Below, one piece after another: positions 37,301-45,903 of a DNA stretch of 64,000 nucleotides (position 1 is its first letter; each line of letters starts with the position of its first letter). A model generated the notes under the pieces. It saw nothing but the letters and a program-made list of their open reading frames with translations, ran no database searches and had not been told where the DNA came from. The position numbers and the translations under genes are program-made. The DNA is from Ohtaekwangia sp036786105 (lineage in GTDB: Bacteria > Bacteroidota > Bacteroidia > Cytophagales > Cyclobacteriaceae): positions 1 to 64,000 of the forward strand of contig NZ_DAIQRQ010000015.1 of NCBI RefSeq assembly GCF_036786105.1. The letters run 5' to 3'.

Positions 37301-37480
37301 ACCAAATACGGTACGGCCGGTGAAAAAGGTTCCGGTCTCGGCCTGATGCTCTGCCGCGAGTTTGTAGAGAAGAATGGTGGTCAGCTCTTCATCGAAAGCA
37401 AACCTGACATCGGGAGTACATTTACATTCAGCTTACCTTACGGTGATAAAGGCAAAGCTTTATTTTGCGCGAAGGACTAA
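34304..37480 (+). CDS. Propeller-type sensor histidine kinase (Reg_prop, Y_Y_Y, HisKA)
   Basis: About 1058 residues from the ATG at 34304, which opens a signal sequence (MNVFYCLLCFLICLSDYIPG). A long periplasmic beta-propeller region (about 30-650; repeats such as GILYFANSDAVLIFDG, NLWFATEEFIG, NFWIAHYGKGIW) is followed by a Y_Y_Y domain (about 655-735; FQYKLIGFDKDWSPW), one membrane helix (about 742-762), a coiled coil, HisKA with the acceptor His in FSIISHDLRGPINQF (about 831), and a HATPase (NLISNAIKFT, GEKGSGLGLMLCREF). It lacks the receiver/AraC tail of hybrid two-component regulators. It faces the multi-PAS kinase. Propeller sensors often detect sugars; the ligand here is unknown. Confidence 0.92.
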   Translation: MNVFYCLLCFLICLSDYIPGVAQQLFIQKYPIEVYHGSSQNWDMTQDEQGILYFANSDAVLIFDGLHWEQITLPNNAYVLSVFANMHGKVYVGASGEFGYIAKNTKGDYQYFSLTASLADEVRNNLADIWDLRVVNNTVVFGGDNGYLFVYDNGKSKILLDNLDDWRPRLIELNGTIYYIKDNLLYRYANGALHSTEYHLPAGLMQRNQTGRYILLDEKKQLWKLDATKPDQSVMTPISNGFNAALKNLDVVSILLLSDGRLAVLTTEEILILNSHGDIEYKVTGDLLGNSILTELIFFEDAQHNLWFATEEFIGTIITSSPLAYYDKLNGIKGSVIVMGSHSGQKYIGTTKGLFHMTSKDRFEFVTSGAVWNMYTLNGHFYMVNDYGVYEVINHQAHLLVEQRLALSLCAVAQHPDRMIMGTYDAGLWLLTKKDGIWSRRRIRGFEEETKLIQEDENGNFWIAHYGKGIWKLQLNNTMDSVVGKKFYGALHNLPSHVNNRIHKLRDHTILVTTQNGIYRYNALKDIFEPDPRFRKALEGIQVYSLTEGPDENIYIRGKKNIAGGTEQFTGLLKKEADNTYSLFSTPFNKIPWMDIEPCLLTVQDEVWIGNNSHVIVYRPLKKTYYQEIPQLVIKKVTAADSVISINNTARKKLILPYNRNNLRFDFSGSFYEEADKNEFQYKLIGFDKDWSPWTTSQEAHFTNLPEGDYTFTVRLRNVYKQESKPAVFSFHILPPIYRTVWAYLVYAGLLGLLVYGLTILRTKRVNRQKAMLELQVYEKTQELLAMNEEIITQNDEISHINEELNLKNTEIEKQSEILRQSNYTKDKLFSIISHDLRGPINQFRSILDLFESGYISENEFQKNLMPDLKDRIHYVATLIDNLLHWAKDQMEGIQVKPGVFDLPQVIHETVNLLRPQAQRKSITLGLDIAPSLQVYGDKDMIKLVLRNLISNAIKFTPQKGAIAITTRNENEYIYIAVADTGTGLSPEEIHRIQDKEYFTKYGTAGEKGSGLGLMLCREFVEKNGGQLFIESKPDIGSTFTFSLPYGDKGKALFCAKD

Positions 37481-37883
37481 GAGGCTGCTGGCTCAAGCCA
37501 CTGGCTGCTGGAAGGTAAGATGCATCGAAGTTCTTCAATATTTATGCGAAAGGTTACTGANNNNNNNNNNNNNNNNNNNNNNNNNNNNNNNNNNNNNNNN
37601 NNNNNNNNNNNNNNNNNNNNNNNNNNNNNNNNNNNNNNNNNNNNNNNNNNNNNNNNNNNNTGCTGGAAGGTAAGATGCATCGAAGTTCTTCAATATTTAT
37701 GCGAAAGGTTACTGAGATTTATTAGCGGCGTTTATTTTTATTTCAAGATATCCCATTCCGCCAATAAGGTAGGAGCACCTCACTGCATCGCACTATTCCA
37801 GCTTACGCCCACTCATCTAGCAGCTGGCAGCTTGAAGGCTAGCAGCTATTTTTTCCTATCTTTCCGCACTAACGTGTAATCAA
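37481..37883. repeat. Word-repeat site with 55-bp duplication around assembly gap
   Basis: The left part (37481-37510, GGCTGCTGGCTCAAGCCACT and on) is a partial inverted match to the right part (37817-37847, CTAGCAGCTGGCAGCTTGAA and on): most positions agree when one is reverse-complemented. Between them lies the N gap, and the 55 bases before the gap (37506-37560) are repeated exactly after it (37661-37715). No gene is seen; 37716-37810 is plain sequence without structure. Confidence 0.65.
37561..37660. other. Assembly gap of 100 N flanked by identical 55-mers
   Basis: Exactly 100 N. The identical 55-bp flanks are what results when two contigs that end in the same k-mer are scaffolded without being merged. 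The real DNA may have only one copy of the 55-mer and no gap. Confidence 0.95.
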
Positions 37884-39272
37884 TTGCAAGAAGTCAATCA
37901 GTTTTTATCAGCTATAGCTGCCTATACGTGGTGGCCGGTTCTGTTTCTCATCATTGGTGGCGGAGTTTTCTTTTTGGTCTACTCAGGTTTTGTTCAGTAT
38001 ACTTATTTCTCACATGCCCTGCAGATACTCATGGGCAAATTCGAAGATTCAAAAGGTCCCGGGCAGATAAGTCCTTACAAAGCATTATCTACCGCGCTGG
38101 CGTCTACCGTGGGGATGGGTAATCTTTCCGGTGTAGCGGCTGCCATTGCCATGGGTGGTCCGGGTGCATTGTTCTGGATGTGGGTAACATCGTTTATCGG
38201 TATGTCTACAAATTTCTTTACGAGCACACTGGCCAGTATGTATCGCGGTAAAGATTCAACCGGCGAATTGCAAGGCGGCCCTATGTATGTAATACGCGAA
38301 GCCATGAGCAAGCATTGGCAACCTATGGCGACATTCTTTTGCCTGTGCTGCCTGGTTGGTATGCTACCAATCTTCCAGGCTAACCAATTGACACAAGCTA
38401 TTGTTGATATCGGGCTGAAACCTGCCGGTATAGAAGAGAAAATGTTTATGATCGGGCAGTCGTCCTTCAGTGTTCACAAATTTGTCATCGGTCTGCTCAT
38501 TACTGTATTAGTATCCGTTGTCATTATTGGTGGAATAAAACGCATTGGTAGCTGGGCAGGCAGGCTGGTGCCGGTTATGATCGTGCTGCACTTTATTTCA
38601 GTGGCCGTAATTCTCATTGTATTTTCCGATCAGCTACCTTACTATATCAAACTTGTGTTTACGGATGCCTTCTCCGCTACTAATTACCATGGCGATCCGT
38701 TTCTGGGCGGTGTATTGGGCGGGATCATCATGCTCGGTGTTCGCAGAGCAACGTTCTCTAACGAAGCCGGTATAGGCACAGCGCCGATGGCGATGGGCGC
38801 ATCCATCAGTACTGAACCGGTGCGAGAAGGCTTGATCTCTATGCTAAGCCCGGTGATTGATACATTATTATCATGCTCTCTTACTGCATTCGCTATTCTT
38901 GTTACGGGTGTATGGCAAACGGAAGGCATCTCAGGTATAACCCTCACTTCGCTGGCGTATCGCTCGGCTATGCCTTATGGAGAGTATATATTGCTGCTTT
39001 GCACGTTTGTATTTGCGATCAGCGCATTGTTTTCTTATAGCTACTATGGGCGCAAGGCGCTCTCGTACCTGATTGGTGAAGAACGCAGCCAGTGGTATGA
39101 CTATTTTTACCTGTCTATGATTGTAGTGGGAGCCATTGTATCCATGGACCTGGTGTTGAACCTGATCGATATAGCCTTTGCACTCATGGCTATACCTACC
39201 ATGCTCTCCGGATTTATACTGGCTCCAAAAGTAAAAGCAGAGGCTAAGCGTTATTTCGCAAAGCTGCGATAA
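37884..39272 (+). CDS. Alanine/glycine:cation symporter, AGCS family
   Basis: A 462-residue inner-membrane symporter with about 11 helices that takes up alanine or glycine with sodium or protons. Family signatures: GQISPYKALSTALASTVGMG, NLSGVAAAIAMGGPGALFWMW, YRGKDSTGELQGGPMYVI and RRATFSNEAGIGTAPMA. The start is a TTG at 37884 (no ATG upstream in frame; the first ATG is inside helix 2). The last 29 nt overlap the end of the convergent HAD phosphatase gene. Substrate preference is not readable from sequence. Confidence 0.93.
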   Translation: MQEVNQFLSAIAAYTWWPVLFLIIGGGVFFLVYSGFVQYTYFSHALQILMGKFEDSKGPGQISPYKALSTALASTVGMGNLSGVAAAIAMGGPGALFWMWVTSFIGMSTNFFTSTLASMYRGKDSTGELQGGPMYVIREAMSKHWQPMATFFCLCCLVGMLPIFQANQLTQAIVDIGLKPAGIEEKMFMIGQSSFSVHKFVIGLLITVLVSVVIIGGIKRIGSWAGRLVPVMIVLHFISVAVILIVFSDQLPYYIKLVFTDAFSATNYHGDPFLGGVLGGIIMLGVRRATFSNEAGIGTAPMAMGASISTEPVREGLISMLSPVIDTLLSCSLTAFAILVTGVWQTEGISGITLTSLAYRSAMPYGEYILLLCTFVFAISALFSYSYYGRKALSYLIGEERSQWYDYFYLSMIVVGAIVSMDLVLNLIDIAFALMAIPTMLSGFILAPKVKAEAKRYFAKLR

Positions 39273-40089
39273 CATATTGTTCCAGCATCTGCGCCACACC
39301 GTCTTCTGTATTCTTCGCGGTGATGTGACCGGCTACAGCCTTCACTTCATCGCGGGCATTGGCTACTGCCACACCCGACCCTGCGGCACGTAGCATGTCG
39401 ATATCATTATAATTATCGCCGAAGGCCATCGATTGTTTTATATCGAGGTTATAATATACGCGCAGCACATCGGCTAACGCAGACGCTTTTGAAATGGCGC
39501 GCGGTGCTATCTCGATATAGGTTGATTTGGAACGATATACATGCAGCTCGCTGGCTTGTGTGGCATTTAATGTTGCTTCCAATACGTTGAGTTCTTCTTC
39601 AAGGCCCATGCACATTACCTTATGCGCACCGGTTTCAGCACATCGCCATTTTTCTAACACTCCTGTAAAAGGTGTAATAGCAGGCAATACTTTCGTCACC
39701 TTCGCTTCGCGGGCTGTCCATTGATCTTCCTGCGGAGCGTACCAGTTATCTTCATGATATAAACTCACATGTATACCGGTTCCCTTTACAGCATTTAATA
39801 TATATTCACAAACCGATACCGGGATCGTTACTGAATCAAGCACTTCGGGAATATCGTGGCCCGTTTTATAGCGGATCACATAACCACCGTTAAAGCAAAT
39901 CAGCGGATGATCCAATATACCCAGCGCACGTTGCAGATGGCGCATGGCACTGGGCATACGCGAAGACGCCAGAATTACCGGCATTTCATCTTTAATGAAT
40001 TGAATTGCCTGAATGGTGCGCGGTGAAAGCTCTCTGCGACTGTCCAGCAACGTACCATCTATGTCGGTACAAATAGCGCGAATATTCAT
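39244..40089 (-). CDS. Cof-type HAD family sugar-phosphatase-like hydrolase
   Basis: About 281 residues from the ATG at 40089 (MNIRAICTDIDGTLLDSRRE); the longer frame from 40140 adds 17 unlikely residues. HAD motifs: D9-x-D11 nucleophile and acid/base (motif I), LASSR (motif II), K in AISKASAL (motif III) and FGDNYNDIDML (motif IV). The alpha/beta C2 cap between motifs I and II assigns it to the Cof/IIB subgroup, which dephosphorylates sugars or flavin-type phosphates. It lies 63 nt after the T9SS protein gene. Its 3' end overlaps the symporter gene by 29 nt on the other strand. Confidence 0.9.
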   Translation of the reverse strand: MNIRAICTDIDGTLLDSRRELSPRTIQAIQFIKDEMPVILASSRMPSAMRHLQRALGILDHPLICFNGGYVIRYKTGHDIPEVLDSVTIPVSVCEYILNAVKGTGIHVSLYHEDNWYAPQEDQWTAREAKVTKVLPAITPFTGVLEKWRCAETGAHKVMCMGLEEELNVLEATLNATQASELHVYRSKSTYIEIAPRAISKASALADVLRVYYNLDIKQSMAFGDNYNDIDMLRAAGSGVAVANARDEVKAVAGHITAKNTEDGVAQMLEQYVIAALRNNA

Positions 40090-40152
40090 GAGTACTATAG
40101 GGATTGAAGTGCAAGATACACAGTGTTCGCATGCAACCACTGTTTGCTTTGA

Positions 40153-43100
40153 CTAATTTCCTTTGATGACCTGCACCCAGCTTTTGCAGGTAGCATGATC
40201 TTGTACCGTAACTTCAAAGAAATATACACCGGAGACAAGCCCTTCCGCGGTCCAATCGTTTTTATAGTCGGCTGCCTCATATACTTTCTCACCCCAGCGA
40301 TTATAGATCACCAGCGAGGTATTGAAACCATAATCGGCAGGTGTTTTTCCTTTTACTTTGCCGTATTGTATAAAAAGTGCCTGGTTCAGGTTATCGCCAT
40401 TGCCGGGCGTTATCACGTTGGGAATTTTCAATGTATATACCGGAATAGTTTGCACACTTTCTGATGCACACACGATGCTCCCCGCCTCCCGCACTGCTAC
40501 CAGCTTCACAGTATATGTTCCGTCTTTTTCAAATTCATGATCTGCCTCCGGCTCATCAGAGGTAGTACCATCACCAAAATCAAAATAGATACGATCCGTA
40601 CCGGCCAGGCTATCAGTGAGACTTCGCACATGTATATTGGGCAGGGTAAAGCAATTCTCTTCCCGTGCCATTTCAAATGCGGGCGCAACCAGTGGAATCA
40701 CATTCAATTGCACCGTGTCGTAATGTACACAACCACTCGATTCTGTTACTTTAATATAGTATACCGTTGTATCAGCGGGTTTTACCACAGGCATTGGTAA
40801 GTTCGACTGAAATGATCCATCAGCACTTTTCCAGGCATACGTGGCACCACCACTGGCCTTCAGGGTATACGAACTTCCCTTGCACACCTCGTCATCATCC
40901 TGTATCTCCGCTTCGGCGTTGAACACATCTACAATGGTGGAAACAGAATCCTTTACCTTGCACGTTCCCGGATCAATAGCCTTTAACCAAATTGTATAGC
41001 GACCAATGACTTTATATTGATGAACGATATAGGTTGTATCGGGTCTGGTGAGCTTGGTTCCGTCACCAAAATTCCACTCAAACGTTTCACCACCCGTGCT
41101 GAAATTTTGAAACACAACTTTATCGGGCAAGCATATTTTATTCAGCCCCGCCATATTGAACCAGATCGAGTTGGTTTGCAATCTTGCCCGCAACGATGAC
41201 AGATCAAACTTGAAGGCTGCGTTATTACAATTCAAACTGCGATTAGTCCGCGACCACGCGCGTGTTGTTGTCGGAAAATCGGAATACGGGCCTTTGCCAT
41301 CGGTGTTGCATCCTGAACAGACAGCATGATATACTATACCATTTTTATCGAAGCGACTGGTGCCTCCATCCACATGTGTAAGGGAGCGATTGCCCCCCAG
41401 ATAGGTGCCGTATAAAAATTCCGTTCCGTCATCTGTGAGTACTATAAAATAAAAATCATTACCGGTGGTACTCGACTGCAACGCATTGCTGGTAATCTTC
41501 ATGCCTTTGGTGCTGCTGCCCGGCCAATATCCGGAATTGAGCTCACCGCCCCAGCCGCACATGTACAAGTTATTGCATTCGTTTACCAGAAAGGCCGTTG
41601 GCGATATATCTGGCGTGCCGCGCCCTGATCCGAATACAGTAGAAAACTTCAATTGCTTTAATGCCTTATCAAATTTCTGAACGAATTGCCCGCTATTGAC
41701 ATTGCTATATACATTAGAGGGTGTAATCGGAAAATTACCATCGGTCTGTCCGTATACATATACTTCACCGGCTTCATTAAGATCAATAAAATATACCTGA
41801 TCGTAAGAAGAAGTACCGGTAAAAGTCGCATAGTAGATTGAATCGCCCGCATTGCTGATCTTTGCCATCCAACCATCCGCGCCACCTGCCAGTGTAGAAC
41901 GATAGGTGGATGCCGTCACCGGAAAATCTTTACTGGTCGTGCCACCGGCAATATATATATCTTCGTTGGCATCGAACTTTAGCGTATACGAAGCATCTAC
42001 ACCACTTCCTCCTAAATATAATCCGTACTGTATCTGATGAAGGCTGGCATCCATCTTAAAAAGTATAGCATCGGTAGAGTCGCCACGATAGGTGCTGTAC
42101 TTACCGGGCGTAACCGGAAAATTATGCGAAGCAGTAACTGAGCTTACATATATATTGCCAAGCTTATCGGCTATTACATCGCCACGCAATTCATCGCCAT
42201 AGTTTTTGGTCAGGTGCCCGCCACTGGTATTCAACCCGTCATTTTTAGTTCCACCTACATAGGTCGATGCCAGCAACGTACTTCCATCTTTACTGATACG
42301 CGCCAGCACAATATCAGAACCTGCACTATAGTAAACCACATGCGCAACCGGAACTCCGCCTTTAAATGTTCTGTTAAAAGCATTAGCGGTTGTCGGAAAA
42401 TCGGAAGAGCTTGATGTACCCAATACAATCAGTTCTTCACTGGCATTCATCACCAGGCTATGCGGTGATTCAGATCGCTCACCTCCCAGGTAAGATGCAT
42501 ACAGAAGGTTGCTGCCGGTGGAATCATACTTGAGAATACCAATATCATATAATCCTCCGTACGAAGTTTGAAATGCTCCGGCTGTAGCGGGAAACTCTCC
42601 GCTATACGACCGGCCTACAAACTGGTTTGTAACTCCGGATGAATATAGCGTGCCCCGCTCGCCTGGCGTTGCTGTACTACCCCAGTTATCGGCAAGAGAA
42701 CCGGAATACGTTGAGAATATGAGCAGCGGGTCGATTACCAGTTCATAACAGGGATCATACCCGGAAGGAAAATGGAACGACAACCTGTTTCCCTCCAGCT
42801 GGTATATACATTCAACCAATACTTTTTTATGGTTGATAACCTGCCATGCTACGGGTTTCTTTTCAATGATACCAGCCAAGGGTGTACTCACATACACATC
42901 GCCTTGTTCCAGGCGCACACTGGTGGCCCCATTGTATTCGATCTGAATATGAGAAGGATTGCCATTGGGCGCGATTACAAAATCGTATTTTACATGATTA
43001 CCGGAAGAGTATACTTTCAGGTTGATACCTTCGTAAAATGCCGGGTATACTACACCATCATACGCATACGCTTTCGATGCCCAATGGCACGAGTCGCTGC

Positions 43101-43467
43101 CGAGGAAGTAATTATAGTATTCTGAAGACCTGCCAAACGGAACGGGTATACTTTGTTGATTGGCGCCTTTAAAATTCACATGGATTGCATAGCCATCGAT
43201 ATTATAATCAGAGAGATCGGCCTCTGAACGTTGTGCAGGGTAATGGGAGCGCTCGTGGAGTTGCTCCAGCTTCTGTCCATCCAGGAAATAGTACACAAAC
43301 GTACCGGGCTGCAATACCATTTCAGCGCCTCCGGTGCGCGCAGCAAACTGAATGGGGTATGCCCATTGGCTTTTATTTTCAATAAATTTTACGGATGGCG
43401 CAGGATCGGCAGCCATCACAACCTGAGTGGAAAAGATCAACCAGGCGATACAAGCTCTCATCATCAC
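40153..43467 (-). CDS. Secreted SBBP/PKD-repeat protein with T9SS type B sorting domain
   Basis: An 1104-residue protein. A signal peptide (MMMRACIAWLIFSTQVVMA) precedes an N-terminal beta domain (KFIENKSQWAYPIQFAAR, common in front of SBBP propellers). A series of SBBP-type blades spans about 265-720, with recurrent phrases YASYLGG, FPTTANAF and DIYIAGGTTSKDFPVT. PKD domains follow at about 770-850 (FEWNFGDG) and 930-1000 (IYFDFGDGTTSDEPEADHEF). The C-terminal type B sorting domain has ITPGNGDNLNQALFI, YNRWGEKVYEA, DWTAEGLVSGVYFF. Such proteins are exported by type IX secretion and stay cell-surface bound. No enzyme motif is seen; adhesion is a plausible role. Confidence 0.92.
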   Translation of the reverse strand: MMMRACIAWLIFSTQVVMAADPAPSVKFIENKSQWAYPIQFAARTGGAEMVLQPGTFVYYFLDGQKLEQLHERSHYPAQRSEADLSDYNIDGYAIHVNFKGANQQSIPVPFGRSSEYYNYFLGSDSCHWASKAYAYDGVVYPAFYEGINLKVYSSGNHVKYDFVIAPNGNPSHIQIEYNGATSVRLEQGDVYVSTPLAGIIEKKPVAWQVINHKKVLVECIYQLEGNRLSFHFPSGYDPCYELVIDPLLIFSTYSGSLADNWGSTATPGERGTLYSSGVTNQFVGRSYSGEFPATAGAFQTSYGGLYDIGILKYDSTGSNLLYASYLGGERSESPHSLVMNASEELIVLGTSSSSDFPTTANAFNRTFKGGVPVAHVVYYSAGSDIVLARISKDGSTLLASTYVGGTKNDGLNTSGGHLTKNYGDELRGDVIADKLGNIYVSSVTASHNFPVTPGKYSTYRGDSTDAILFKMDASLHQIQYGLYLGGSGVDASYTLKFDANEDIYIAGGTTSKDFPVTASTYRSTLAGGADGWMAKISNAGDSIYYATFTGTSSYDQVYFIDLNEAGEVYVYGQTDGNFPITPSNVYSNVNSGQFVQKFDKALKQLKFSTVFGSGRGTPDISPTAFLVNECNNLYMCGWGGELNSGYWPGSSTKGMKITSNALQSSTTGNDFYFIVLTDDGTEFLYGTYLGGNRSLTHVDGGTSRFDKNGIVYHAVCSGCNTDGKGPYSDFPTTTRAWSRTNRSLNCNNAAFKFDLSSLRARLQTNSIWFNMAGLNKICLPDKVVFQNFSTGGETFEWNFGDGTKLTRPDTTYIVHQYKVIGRYTIWLKAIDPGTCKVKDSVSTIVDVFNAEAEIQDDDEVCKGSSYTLKASGGATYAWKSADGSFQSNLPMPVVKPADTTVYYIKVTESSGCVHYDTVQLNVIPLVAPAFEMAREENCFTLPNIHVRSLTDSLAGTDRIYFDFGDGTTSDEPEADHEFEKDGTYTVKLVAVREAGSIVCASESVQTIPVYTLKIPNVITPGNGDNLNQALFIQYGKVKGKTPADYGFNTSLVIYNRWGEKVYEAADYKNDWTAEGLVSGVYFFEVTVQDHATCKSWVQVIKGN

Positions 43468-43544
43468 GAAGTTAAAAAAACCTGGCTCTGCGTTGCTAAT
43501 GTACCCTTTAATCGTGAAAAGTGAAACACTTTGTCGGTAGCTAT

Positions 43545-43600
43545 CGGTTAATCGTTACAGGTTAGTCGTTATCCGTTACACATCATGGTTAACATGTAAC
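43545..43600. repeat. Word-repeat site, GTTACA/CGTTATCC vocabulary
   Basis: Reiterated words GGTTAATCGTTACAG, GGTTAGTCGTTATCCGTTACA and GGTTAACATGTAAC. GTTACA (43575-43580) can pair with TGTAAC (43595-43600). It shares vocabulary with 17175-17348 and 58140-58203, but here it lies between divergent starts, so a terminator role cannot explain all members of this family. Confidence 0.55.
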
Positions 43601-43888
43601 TAATTTAACAGTTGATTCCGCACAATAAACGAATCAAAAATACGACTTCGGTGTTATGATGCCCGGACATGGAAGGCATCGACTCGGGAAGAGATATACC
43701 GCAATCGTTTACTATTCAGGTGAATGCCGTATAACCGGGTAATTGTGATTTTTTACATGCATTTCGGATGTATATATATAAAATGATCGCTAACATTGCG
43801 CCTTCAAATTCCGTTACAGGATTTCATAAGGACTAATAAAATTTTTAATGCTTATGAGTTGATATTACACGATCCCCAAAAACCTTCC

Positions 43889-43920
43889 CCTGAAATCAGG
43901 AGCATCCCCTATAGCCTGAT
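43889..43920 (+). promoter_or_regulatory. Two mutually exclusive hairpins upstream of barrel gene
   Basis: CCTGA (43889-43893) pairs with TCAGG (43896-43900), or ATCAGG (43895-43900) pairs with CCTGAT (43915-43920); both cannot form together. They lie 44-75 nt before the GTG start at 43964. It could be a leader switch, but also chance, as the stems are short. Confidence 0.25.
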
Positions 43921-43963
43921 ACTATATAAAACTTAACTTTTACTTTATTCCTTCTTACTACCT

Positions 43964-44746
43964 GTGAAAAAAATCATTGGCGCTCTCCTTGCCATTACGT
44001 GGGCTACTTGTGCCCTGGGACAAAACAAGATTGGAAACTTTTATGTGACATGGGGCTATCACCGGGATTCTTATACCCGCAGCACAATTCACTTCAAAGA
44101 CAACAAGACTGACGACTACAACTTTACGTTGGAAAAAGCGCGTGCTAAAGACAAACCTGATATGCACGATTTCTTCCATACGGCTCCTACCGTGCCGCAG
44201 TATGTGTTCAATCTTGGCTACTTCTTTGCCAACAAGCCTCAATGGGGCATTGAGGTAAGCTGGGACCACCTCAAGTATGTTGTTACCGATAATCAGGTAA
44301 TGCACCTGAAAGGCGAGATTCGTGGTAAGTACTTCGACCAGGATACACTGGTCACTCCGCAGTTCGTTCACTTCGAGCACACGAACGGGAACAATTACCT
44401 TATGATCAGTGCCGTGCGCAGATTTACATTGGAGAAAGATAACTATTGGGCCAACCACCTGAGTGTATTGGTAAAAGCCGGTGCCGGTGGACTTATACCC
44501 AAGACGGATTCGTATATCATGGGCAAACATAATGATGGTCCCTTCCGTCTCAGTGGATTTGTAGTCGGTACAAGTGTATCCCTGCGCTATGATTTCCTGC
44601 GCTACTTATACGTGGAGGGAAGTGTGAAGGGAGCCTTTGCAGATTATACCGACGCCAAGCTGTATGAAGAAGGACGTGCCCGTCACTCATTCTTCTCGGC
44701 ACAGTATATTTATGCGCTTGGTATAAATGTTCCGCTCCATAAATAG
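43964..44746 (+). CDS. Outer-membrane beta-barrel protein, start GTG
   Basis: A 260-residue protein with a signal peptide (MKKIIGALLAITWATCALGQ) from a GTG start. Long strands rich in Tyr/Trp/Phe follow: KIGNFYVTWGYHRDSY, YVFNLGYFFANKPQWGIEVSW, NNYLMISAVRRF, VVGTSVSLRYDFLRYLYVEGS, SAQYIYALGINVPL. It resembles short lipid- or porin-like barrels (about 10-12 strands) without a specific family known to me. A strong terminator follows at 44784. Monocistronic. Confidence 0.82.
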   Translation: MKKIIGALLAITWATCALGQNKIGNFYVTWGYHRDSYTRSTIHFKDNKTDDYNFTLEKARAKDKPDMHDFFHTAPTVPQYVFNLGYFFANKPQWGIEVSWDHLKYVVTDNQVMHLKGEIRGKYFDQDTLVTPQFVHFEHTNGNNYLMISAVRRFTLEKDNYWANHLSVLVKAGAGGLIPKTDSYIMGKHNDGPFRLSGFVVGTSVSLRYDFLRYLYVEGSVKGAFADYTDAKLYEEGRARHSFFSAQYIYALGINVPLHK

Positions 44747-44783
44747 CGTGCAATATGCGAAAGCATAACTCGTTCATACTAGA

Positions 44784-44811
44784 TGCCGTTCCGTTCGGGA
44801 CGGCATTTTTA
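44784..44811 (+). terminator. Intrinsic terminator after barrel gene
   Basis: ATGCCGTTCC (44784-44793) pairs with GGGACGGCAT (44798-44807), 9 Watson-Crick pairs plus one wobble, with a GTTC tetraloop and then TTTTATTTT. This is a textbook rho-independent terminator 38 nt after the stop codon. Confidence 0.9.
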
Positions 44812-44884
44812 TTTTATGAATACGATGAGGTTGATGGCCAAACATTCTAACTTACTCTTACCCGAATACGTATAAATCTTTTCT

Positions 44885-45283
44885 ATGAAACAAACCATCA
44901 CTCAACTCACCCTGGTCGTGCGCGATTATGACGAGGCCATCGAGTTTTATATACGCAAGCTGAATTTTACATTACTGGAAGACACCATGCTTAGTGAGAC
45001 CAAGCGATGGGTAGTGGTAGCACCGCCCGGATATACTGTCGGTGGCTGTACACTCTTACTGGCAAAAGCCTCCGGCGATGAGCAGCTGAAAGCGGTGGGC
45101 AACCAGACCGGAGGACGAGTATTTCTGTTTTTGCATACCGATGATTTCTGGCGTGACTACAAGGCCATGGAAGCAAACGGTATAACCTTCGTGCGCGGGC
45201 CGGTAACAGAAGCATGGGGAACTGTAGCTGTATTTCAGGATCTGTATGGAAACCTGTGGGATTTTATTGAACCAAAACGATAA
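44885..45283 (+). CDS. VOC (glyoxalase/bleomycin-resistance fold) protein
   Basis: A 132-residue protein with two beta-alpha-beta-beta-beta modules of the vicinal oxygen chelate fold: LTLVVRDYDEAIEFYIRKLNF at the start and VFLFLHTDDFWRDYKAMEANG in the middle, ending YGNLWDFIEP. Candidate metal ligands are the Q/H of the first strand, the H of FLHTDD and the E of the last strand. The substrate is unknown. It is 11 nt upstream of an L,D-transpeptidase gene and probably co-transcribed with it. Confidence 0.85.
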   Translation: MKQTITQLTLVVRDYDEAIEFYIRKLNFTLLEDTMLSETKRWVVVAPPGYTVGGCTLLLAKASGDEQLKAVGNQTGGRVFLFLHTDDFWRDYKAMEANGITFVRGPVTEAWGTVAVFQDLYGNLWDFIEPKR

Positions 45284-45294
45284 TATATACCGGT

Positions 45295-45807
45295 TTGAAA
45301 AAATTATTTTTACTACTGCTGCTTTCGCTGCTTTGCTCAGCAACTATATATTATTATCTGCCGGAAGAGAAACTGGAGTCTGGCGTGGTGATCGATAAAC
45401 TGGTGGTTAGTAAAAAACATCATACCATGCAGGCATTCTCGAACGGCCGGGTGGTAAAAGTATATTCGATTGCCATTGGCAAAGGTCATGGAGACAAACA
45501 GCAGGAAGGCGATCGCTGTACACCGGAGGGCATCTACCAGATCATTAATAAAAATCCCAACAGTGGTTATCATAAAAATCTGGGCATCTCCTACCCCAAT
45601 AAAAAAGATCGAGAGCAAGCAAAGAAACGTGGTGTACCACCCGGAGGTGATGTAAAGATACACGCACTGAAAAATGGGCGTGGCTACATCGGTAAATTTC
45701 ATCGGTGGCGTGACTGGACAAACGGATGTATAGCCGTTACAAATGAAGAGATGGATGAACTATACGAGCATGTACAAATTGGCTCGCCCATCATCATTAA
45801 TCCCTAA
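45295..45807 (+). CDS. L,D-transpeptidase family protein (YkuD fold), short
   Basis: A 170-residue protein starting at TTG. An N-terminal hydrophobic helix (LFLLLLLSLLCSATIYYYL) acts as signal or anchor. The YkuD domain (about 32-170) has VKVYSIAIGKGHGDKQ, TPEGIYQI, H123 (KIHALKNG) and the catalytic C145 in WTNGCIAVTNEEM. The family makes 3-3 cross-links or attaches proteins to peptidoglycan; this compact form resembles ErfK/YafK-like members. It is the first of three different L,D-transpeptidase genes within 6 kb. Confidence 0.88.
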   Translation: MKKLFLLLLLSLLCSATIYYYLPEEKLESGVVIDKLVVSKKHHTMQAFSNGRVVKVYSIAIGKGHGDKQQEGDRCTPEGIYQIINKNPNSGYHKNLGISYPNKKDREQAKKRGVPPGGDVKIHALKNGRGYIGKFHRWRDWTNGCIAVTNEEMDELYEHVQIGSPIIINP

Positions 45808-45903
45808 GCATAAATATTTATTTGATGCTGATGCACGATGAAGCGTATTCTTCGCGCTGGTTTTATATTTTTACTCCAGGTATATGAAAACGTGTGAAGG
45901 ACT

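Larger units (their letters stand above)
43468..43963. other. Divergent intergenic region, 496 bp
   Basis: It lies between the T9SS type B gene and an outer-membrane barrel gene. It contains word repeats of the CGTTA/GTTACA kind at 43545-43600, an A/T-rich run with alternating TATATATATA near 43769-43780, and two overlapping hairpins at 43889-43920. No gene is seen. Confidence 0.5.
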
